Shown in pieces: positions 58,893-64,000 of a DNA stretch of 64,000 bases (positions are counted from its first letter, which is position 1; every line of letters starts with the position of its first letter). The notes beneath the pieces are model-generated. The model ran no database searches. It was not told where the DNA came from and was given only the letters and a program-made list of their open reading frames with translations. The stretch lies in the NCBI RefSeq assembly GCF_007035645.1, contig NZ_AP019632.1:4526001-4590000 (forward strand). The letters are read 5' to 3'. Both the position numbers and the translations under genes were made by a program. The DNA comes from Enterobacter asburiae. Lineage in GTDB: Bacteria > Pseudomonadota > Gammaproteobacteria > Enterobacterales > Enterobacteriaceae.

Positions 58893-59332
58893 AATGTCCG
58901 TGCCTTTAATCAATTTATGGGTAAAGGATGCCACAGAAGGATGAAAACATCAGGTATTAGCGCCAGATACAGGAAAAGATTTTGCGATCGTGAGGATCGC
59001 TCGCAAAAATCAAACTGTGGATAAGTTTGTGCATATTTTCACTTCATATGAATAACAGACGTAAAAAATACATATGCGTTAATTTTTAGATCTTAATTAT
59101 CATGCTGTTATAGCATTAGATCTTATCTATATGGTCAACTGATGGCAATTTAGTCTATGTGGATATAAGCCTTGTTAAGCGCGCAATCACAGAGAAATCG
59201 TCTGCGACAGAGTAAAAGCGGCCAAATCATCACGTCAAAGCGCCATTAATTTGTCTGTTTTCTGGTAAAATCAGCGCCCGGCGTCTCATAGCCGACCGCT
59301 CACTTACAGCTAACTACCTGAAAAAGCTCATC
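58893..59332. promoter_or_regulatory. polA-yihG divergent region with DnaA boxes
   Basis: This 440-base A/T-rich region has no gene. TGTGGATAA (59016-59024) is a perfect DnaA box and TGTGGATAT near 59157 differs by one base; DnaA control of polA is documented in E. coli. A 7-base inverted repeat, tttgcga...tcgcaaa, lies at 58981-59007. Two copies of ttagatctta are also present near 59090 and 59117. Confidence 0.6.
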
Positions 59333-60241
59333 ATGCCGAGATTGCTCGCAGCAATAACATTACTGTTAAGCATCATTTTAACTATCCTAGTGACTGTCGC
59401 CTGCTCTGTGCCGATCATTATCGCCGGGATCGTTAAACTGCTGCTGCCTGTTCCCATGGTGTGGCGAGCCGTGTCCGCATTTTGTAACTTCATGATGTAC
59501 TGCTGGTGCGAAGGACTGGCGATCCTGCTGTGCCTGAACCCGCATCTGAAGTGGGATATCAAAGGGCTGGAGAGTCTTAACAAGAAGAACTGGTATCTGC
59601 TGATCTGCAATCACCACAGCTGGGCGGACATCGTGGTGTTATGCGTACTTTTTCGCAAACACATCCCGATGAACAAATACTTTCTGAAACAGCAGCTCGC
59701 CTGGGTGCCTTTTATCGGGCTGGCCTGTTGGGCACTTGATATGCCGTTTATGAAACGCTATTCGCGCAGCTATTTGATTCGTCATCCCGAGCGTCGCGGC
59801 AAAGATGTGGATACCACGCGCCGTTCCTGCGAAAAGTTTCGCGCGCATCCTACGACCATCGTGAACTTTGTTGAAGGCTCCCGGTTTACGGAAGAGAAGC
59901 ATCAACAAACTCGCTCCCCTTACCAGCACTTGCTGCCGCCAAAGGCTGCGGGTATTGCGATGGCGCTTAACGTGCTGGGATCACAGTTCGATAAGCTCCT
60001 GAACGTCACACTCTGCTATCCGGAAAACGATAAGACGCCGTTCTACGATATGCTCAGCGGCAAACTGACGCGCATTGTTGTGCGTGTCGATCTGGTTCCG
60101 ATAGATGCCGGGCTGCACGGTGATTACGTTAACGATAAGAATTTCAAGCGTCGTTTCCAGCAGTGGCTTAATACGCTCTGGAAAGAGAAAGACGAACAGA
60201 TAGACAATATCAAATCTTCATACAAAAACGCCGGTCAGTGA
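59333..60241 (+). CDS. yihG: Inner-membrane acyltransferase YihG
   Basis: A 302-residue PlsC-family acyltransferase (E. coli YihG has 310). Two hydrophobic N-terminal segments precede the catalytic HHSWAD (HX4D) and the [12 protein letters not shown] motif. It may acylate lysophosphatidate or lysophospholipids. Its stop codon lies inside the stem of the terminator shared with dsbA. The yihF gene that separates it from dsbA in E. coli is absent. Confidence 0.92.
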   Translation: MPRLLAAITLLLSIILTILVTVACSVPIIIAGIVKLLLPVPMVWRAVSAFCNFMMYCWCEGLAILLCLNPHLKWDIKGLESLNKKNWYLLICNHHSWADIVVLCVLFRKHIPMNKYFLKQQLAWVPFIGLACWALDMPFMKRYSRSYLIRHPERRGKDVDTTRRSCEKFRAHPTTIVNFVEGSRFTEEKHQQTRSPYQHLLPPKAAGIAMALNVLGSQFDKLLNVTLCYPENDKTPFYDMLSGKLTRIVVRVDLVPIDAGLHGDYVNDKNFKRRFQQWLNTLWKEKDEQIDNIKSSYKNAGQ

Positions 60242-60253
60242 CCGGCGTTTTTA
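60224..60253. terminator. Bidirectional terminator of yihG and dsbA
   Basis: The stem aacgccggt...accggcgtt is flanked by A and T runs. The left arm lies in the last codons of yihG and the stop TGA (60239-60241) is in the loop region. Confidence 0.85.
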
Positions 60254-60264
60254 CATCCGCGAAA

Positions 60265-60888
60265 TTACTTCTTCTCAACCAGGTATTTCACGGTATCAGC
60301 ATACTGCTGTACGAAGATATCCATGCTGCTGGTGTCCATGCCCTGCATGTTCAGCTGGTATTTGCCGTTAACAAACATCGCCGGAACGCCCTGAAGCTGG
60401 AGGTCAGCAGCCGCTTTTTCCTGCTGAGCAACCAGAGATTTCACCACAAAGCTGTTCCATGCTGCGTCATACTCTTCCCCTTTCACGCCGGCATCAACGA
60501 ACACTTTACGGATATCCGCAGTGGTCTGAACGGTCTGGGTTTTCTGTACGGCTTCAAACATTGGCGCAGTGATCTTATCTTCCACGCCCAGTGCCATCGC
60601 AACCGCCCACGCCTGGGTCAGGTCTTTACCCAATGGGCCCAGGAACTCGACGTGGTACTTGGTCATTTTGGTGCCTTCTGGCAGCTTTTTCTTCACGTTG
60701 TCAGAAACATGCAGAACCTGCTCGAACTGATAGCAGTGTGGGCAATAGAACGAGAAGAACTCCAGAACCTGTGGCTCGCCAGCGACCGGTTTGTCCAGCG
60801 TGATGAACTGTTTGCCGTCGGTAAACTGCGCAGCAGAAGCGCTAAATGCCAGAATCATACCTGCCAGCGCCAGCCAAATTTTTTTCAT
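60265..60888 (-). CDS. dsbA: Periplasmic thiol:disulfide oxidase DsbA
   Basis: A 207-residue exported thioredoxin-fold enzyme that introduces disulfides into periplasmic proteins. The signal peptide ends SASA (residue 19). The active site CPHC is at residues 49-52 in [12 protein letters not shown], and the cis-proline lies in [10 protein letters not shown]. It follows srkA closely on the same strand. In E. coli this pair is Cpx-activated. Confidence 0.97.
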   Translation of the reverse strand: MKKIWLALAGMILAFSASAAQFTDGKQFITLDKPVAGEPQVLEFFSFYCPHCYQFEQVLHVSDNVKKKLPEGTKMTKYHVEFLGPLGKDLTQAWAVAMALGVEDKITAPMFEAVQKTQTVQTTADIRKVFVDAGVKGEEYDAAWNSFVVKSLVAQQEKAAADLQLQGVPAMFVNGKYQLNMQGMDTSSMDIFVQQYADTVKYLVEKK

Positions 60889-60915
60889 GATTAACTCTCT
60901 CCTGGGTGTGTCCAA

Positions 60916-61902
60916 TTAATACATCGGCGTTAATTGCAGAGGGGGTTCCTGAAGAACCTTGACCTGCTCAGTAAATGTAGATATCTGGCTACGCCAGTAA
61001 TCCTCTCCGGTAAGCCACGGGAAATTCCGGGGAAATGCGGGATCGTCCCAACGCCTGATTAACCATGCGAGATAATAAACAAAACGCATCGCACGTAAAG
61101 GCTCAATCAGGGCAATTTCGTCTGAATTAAACGGGCTAAATTCTTCATAAGCTTCAATAATGGTTTCAAGCTGCATGCGTTGCTCGGCTTTGTCGCCATT
61201 GAGCAACATCCACAGGTCCTGAACCGCTGGCCCCATACGCGCATCATCGAGATCGACAAAAAGCGGGCCATCACGCCAGAGGATATTTCCGGCATGACAA
61301 TCGCCATGCAGGCGCAGGACAGAAATATCGTCGCGCCAGCAGGTTTTAACAGCAGCAATGAGCTTATCGGTGGCGTTGAGGAAATCATCCTTTAACGCAG
61401 TGGGAATCATGGCAGACGTTTCGAATATTCCGCGCGGCTCAAGAAGGTATTCCTGAATCCCGATAGTCGGGCGGGCAATAAAGGCTTTTTTGCGTCCCGT
61501 CTGGTGTATGCGCCCAAGATAGCGGGCAACCCACTCCATCTGATCAATATTATCCGCTTCAAATTGGCGGCCACCCAGGCTCGGGAATACAGCGTAGTAA
61601 AACCCTTCGTGCGTGAGGAGCGTTTGGTTATTGAATTTTAGCGGTGCGGCAACGGGAACATCGTCATCCAGCAGATCGTGAGCAAACTGATGCTCTTCCT
61701 GAATTTGTTCTGCGGACCAGCGTTCAGGACGATAGAATTTTACGACGAAGCGCTGACGATCCTCATCCTGAAACTGATAGACGCGGTTTTCGTAGCTGTT
61801 TAACGGTGTTAGCCCGGAATCCACCCGAATACCCTGTTCAAACAGGGCATCCATAATGGTGTCCGGGTGTAATGTCTGGAAAGTAAAAGCCTGGTCGTTC
61901 AT
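60916..61902 (-). CDS. srkA: Stress-response kinase A (YihE/RdoA)
   Basis: A 328-residue aminoglycoside-phosphotransferase-like protein kinase that protects cells from programmed death in stress. The catalytic loop LHGDCHAGNILW and the metal-binding DLDDAR are visible. The length equals that of E. coli SrkA. It lies 27 bases upstream of dsbA and probably shares its transcript. No clear CpxR box was identified upstream. Confidence 0.96.
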   Translation of the reverse strand: MNDQAFTFQTLHPDTIMDALFEQGIRVDSGLTPLNSYENRVYQFQDEDRQRFVVKFYRPERWSAEQIQEEHQFAHDLLDDDVPVAAPLKFNNQTLLTHEGFYYAVFPSLGGRQFEADNIDQMEWVARYLGRIHQTGRKKAFIARPTIGIQEYLLEPRGIFETSAMIPTALKDDFLNATDKLIAAVKTCWRDDISVLRLHGDCHAGNILWRDGPLFVDLDDARMGPAVQDLWMLLNGDKAEQRMQLETIIEAYEEFSPFNSDEIALIEPLRAMRFVYYLAWLIRRWDDPAFPRNFPWLTGEDYWRSQISTFTEQVKVLQEPPLQLTPMY

Positions 61903-61977
61903 CCGATCATCCGGAAATTATACGAATGATTCAGGATATCATCTTGTGGCGATTTCGGTGCCGCCGCTTACAAGCTT

Positions 61978-62247
61978 TTACTCTTTAATTACGCCTCGGG
62001 CGCGCAGTAATGCGGTCTTAAAATCTTCCTCATAATCTTTCTGAATACCAGGAATAACAGCATCTTTGGCAGAGTCACGCATTTTAAGGTGATAGATCAG
62101 GATGTCGTCAGAAAGGTCTGCCAGATCGCCGTCAAAACCTGACTCTTTCGCCAGTTTCTGTAAAAATTGCATCAGATTTAGCTCTGGCTCTTTTTGCCAG
62201 GCGGGCTGGAGGAGTTCAATAACTTCATTCAGACGTTTACATTTCAT
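61978..62247 (-). CDS. yihD: DUF1040 protein YihD
   Basis: An 89-residue protein that matches E. coli YihD throughout ([35 protein letters not shown]). Its function is unknown; it is small, soluble and mostly helical. Aaggagc upstream supports the start. It precedes srkA on the same strand and is divergent from mobA. Confidence 0.94.
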   Translation of the reverse strand: MKCKRLNEVIELLQPAWQKEPELNLMQFLQKLAKESGFDGDLADLSDDILIYHLKMRDSAKDAVIPGIQKDYEEDFKTALLRARGVIKE

Positions 62248-62315
62248 GGTGGTGCTCCTTTCATTTAGAGTGACACGTTAGCAGGGTCAATCCCACAATA
62301 AAAGAGGCGATATTC

Positions 62316-62900
62316 ATGAATCTTAGCCAGGAAATCATTGGGGTCGTTCTGGCAGGTGGCAGGGCGACGCGAATGGGGGGAAAAGATAAGGGGCTTCAAC
62401 GCCTGAACGGCAAACCCTTGTGGCAATGTGTCGCTGATACGCTCGCAGGCCAGGTGTCGACAATGGTCATCAGTGCTAACCGGCATATCGACACTTACCA
62501 GCTCAGCGGGTATGCCGTTTACCAGGATATCCTTGAGGATTACCCGGGACCGCTGGCCGGCATGCTTTCGGTCATGCAACAGTCTCACGGAGAGTGGTTC
62601 ATCTTCTGTCCCTGCGATACCCCGTTTATTCCGTCCTGTCTTGTCGAACGTTTGTTGCTGCTTCGGGGTACGGCTCCTGTGGTTTGGGTACATGACGACG
62701 AGCGTGATCATCCTGCTATCGCATTGATGCACCGATCCCTGGCGCCAGCCCTGCAGTCCTATCTGGCTGCGGGAGAGCGCAGGGTGATGGCTTTTATGCG
62801 CGAGTCTGGCGGTCATCCCGTTGATTTTAGCGATTTAAAATCAGCTTTTGTGAATGTGAATACGCCTGAAGATTTGCAGATGATGCAGGAGAAAAAATGA
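62316..62900 (+). CDS. mobA: Molybdenum cofactor guanylyltransferase MobA
   Basis: A 194-residue nucleotidyltransferase that joins GMP to molybdopterin to make the bis-MGD cofactor, the form used by FdoG in this same window. The GTP-binding loop [16 protein letters not shown] lies at the N terminus, and [10 protein letters not shown] and [12 protein letters not shown] follow. The stop overlaps the mobB start by four bases. Confidence 0.96.
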   Translation: MNLSQEIIGVVLAGGRATRMGGKDKGLQRLNGKPLWQCVADTLAGQVSTMVISANRHIDTYQLSGYAVYQDILEDYPGPLAGMLSVMQQSHGEWFIFCPCDTPFIPSCLVERLLLLRGTAPVVWVHDDERDHPAIALMHRSLAPALQSYLAAGERRVMAFMRESGGHPVDFSDLKSAFVNVNTPEDLQMMQEKK

Positions 62901-63400
62901 TACCTGTTGTCGCCATTTCCGCCTGGAGTGGGACCGGAAAAACCACGCTGCTGAAAAAGCTCATTCCTGCGCTTTGTGCCAGAGGTATCCGTCCAGGATT
63001 GATTAAGCACACCCACCATAATACGGATATCGATAGACCGGGCAAAGATAGCTATGCATTGCGTAAAGCGGGTGCAGCGCAAACGATGGTGGCAAGTACT
63101 CAACGCTGGGCGCTGATGACAGAAACGCCGGATGAGGCACCGCTGGATCTCGCTTATCTGGTCAGCCGGATGGATCACGCCACGCTGGATCTGGTGCTGG
63201 TCGAGGGATTTAAGCATGAGGCCGTGCCTAAGATCCTGCTGTTCAGAAGCGATGCCGGGCATGATTTCAGCGAGTTAACGCTGGATGAGCATGTGATTGC
63301 GGTGGCCAGTGATGTTGTATTGCCGCTTGAAGCTCCGATGCTGGATTTAAATGATGTGGGTGGGATTGCGGAGTTTATTGTGGAGTGGAGTGCGATCTGA
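62897..63400 (+). CDS. mobB: Molybdopterin-guanine dinucleotide adaptor MobB
   Basis: A 167-residue GTP-binding protein (E. coli MobB has 175). The P-loop [15 protein letters not shown] lies at residues 8-22, and [17 protein letters not shown] and [13 protein letters not shown] are characteristic. It assists MobA and is translationally coupled to it. The C terminus is slightly shorter than in E. coli. Confidence 0.95.
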   Translation: MIPVVAISAWSGTGKTTLLKKLIPALCARGIRPGLIKHTHHNTDIDRPGKDSYALRKAGAAQTMVASTQRWALMTETPDEAPLDLAYLVSRMDHATLDLVLVEGFKHEAVPKILLFRSDAGHDFSELTLDEHVIAVASDVVLPLEAPMLDLNDVGGIAEFIVEWSAI

Positions 63401-63402
63401 CT

Positions 63403-63435
63403 TGCCGGATGGCGGCTTTGCCTTATCCGGCCTAC
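63403..63435. repeat. REP-type palindrome
   Basis: gccggatggcggctttgcc followed by ttatccggcctac lies between mobB and the rrn terminator, a slightly different variant of the other REP copies. Confidence 0.75.
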
Positions 63436-63469
63436 TAAGCGCCATCGGGCTTTTCTGCGCGCACAAAGC

Positions 63470-63500
63470 AAAAAACCCCGCACCTTACGGTACGGGGTTC
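63470..63500 (-). terminator. rrn operon terminator
   Basis: aaccccg...cggggtt stem (63474-63499) followed by a T run on the minus strand, just after 5S rRNA. Confidence 0.88.
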
Positions 63501-63509
63501 TTCTAATTG

Positions 63510-63629
63510 ATGCCTGGCAGTTCCCTACTCTCACATGGGGAGACCCCACACTACCATCGGCGCTACGGCGTTTCACTTCTGAGTTCGGCATGGGGTCAGG
63601 TGGGACCACCGCGCTAAAGCCGCCAGGCA
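63510..63629 (-). rRNA. rrf: 5S ribosomal RNA
   Basis: The minus strand begins tgcctggcggctttagcgcg and ends gggaactgccaggca, the standard enterobacterial 5S with complementary ends (120 bases). It differs from the E. coli sequence at the gcggcagtagcg segment (here gcggctttagcg). Position beside mobB matches rrnA of E. coli. Confidence 0.97.
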
Positions 63630-63697
63630 AATTCTGTTAATCTGTATCAGGCTGAAAATCGTGTCTCTCTCATCCGCCGAAACAGCTTCGGCGTTGT

Positions 63698-64000
63698 AAG
63701 GTTAAGCCTCACGGTTCATTAGTATCGGTTAGCTCAACGCATCGCTGCGCTTACACACCCGACCTATCAACGTCGTAGTCTTCAACGTTCCTTCAGGACC
63801 CTTAAAGGGTCAGGGAGAACTCATCTCGGGGCAAGTTTCGTGCTTAGATGCTTTCAGCACTTATCTTTTCCGCATTTAGCTACCGGGCAGTGCCATTGGC
63901 ATGACAACCCGAACACCAGTGATGCGTCCACTCCGGTCCTCTCGTACTAGGAGCAGCCCCCCTCAATTCTCCAGCGCCCACGGCAGATAGGGACCGAACT
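63698..64000 (-). rRNA. rrl: 23S ribosomal RNA, 3' end (partial)
   Basis: The last 303 bases on the minus strand include the 23S 3' end, ccgtgaggcttaacctt, and the segment that pairs with the sarcin-ricin region (agtacgagaggaccgg is visible as its complement near 63940). The gene runs beyond the right edge. Confidence 0.97.

Noticed and set aside
63175..63630. A minus-strand open frame across mobB and 5S rRNA
   Set aside because: It runs through the rRNA gene and a terminator and is antisense to mobB, so it is a chance frame.

Overview
The window is a chromosomal segment of a member of the Enterobacteriaceae close to Enterobacter (Enterobacter cloacae complex or a near relative such as Lelliottia or Leclercia). 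Gene content and order largely follow the Escherichia coli glpK-to-rrnA arc. Local differences point to Enterobacter: a LacY-type MelY permease beside a GH36 alpha-galactosidase, an alcohol dehydrogenase inside the rhamnose operon, and REP palindromes of the gccgggtggcg...ttacccggc type. Assignments rest on reading the translated proteins and DNA by eye; no database search was run.

Layout. 1-9.7 kb: end of glpK, then glpX, fpr, yiiR, yiiQ, tpiA, an SLC13-type permease, cdh, sbp, pfkA and fieF (glycerol, glycolysis, sulfate, metal). 9.7-13.3 kb: the Cpx envelope-stress locus (cpxP with its 3' UTR sRNA CpxQ, divergent cpxRA) and yiiM. 13.3-22.5 kb: sodA and a full L-rhamnose regulon (rhaT, rhaR, rhaS, rhaB-rhaA-rhaD-fucO-like-rhaM) with recognisable CRP and RhaS sites. 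22.5-27.1 kb: an alpha-galactoside unit (LacY-family permease, GH36 alpha-galactosidase, LacI repressor) with two tandem operators. 27.1-28.7 kb: XRE-cupin regulator divergent from an AzlC/AzlD exporter pair. 28.7-35.8 kb: a BhsA-like small protein, fdhD, and the formate dehydrogenase-O operon fdoG (selenocysteine) - fdoH - fdoI - fdhE.

35.8-37.6 kb: a VapBC-like toxin-antitoxin pair and an HSL-family esterase preceded by a LexA-like palindrome. 37.6-40.5 kb: overlapping operon yihX-yihY-dtd-fabY. 40.5-45.9 kb: an accessory block with a ToxR-like membrane regulator (MarT type), a FidL-like partner broken by an in-frame TGA, a LuxR-type regulator and a large autotransporter. This resembles the marT-fidL-misL group of Salmonella SPI-3 and is the most interesting part of the window. 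45.9-54.6 kb: typA, glnA-glnL-glnG with NtrC and sigma-54 sites, yshB, hemN and yihI. 54.6-63.4 kb: sRNA CsrC, engB, sRNA Spot 42, polA, yihG, dsbA-srkA, yihD and mobAB. The window ends in an rrn operon read on the minus strand (5S and the 3' end of 23S), in the position of E. coli rrnA.

Functional links. The Cpx system is present with its likely targets (cpxP/CpxQ, srkA-dsbA). FdhD and FdhE serve the FdoGHI enzyme. The glnA-glnL-glnG operon controls itself through NtrC sites. The FucO-like enzyme fits reduction of the lactaldehyde made by RhaD. No tRNA, insertion sequence, prophage or CRISPR array was seen.
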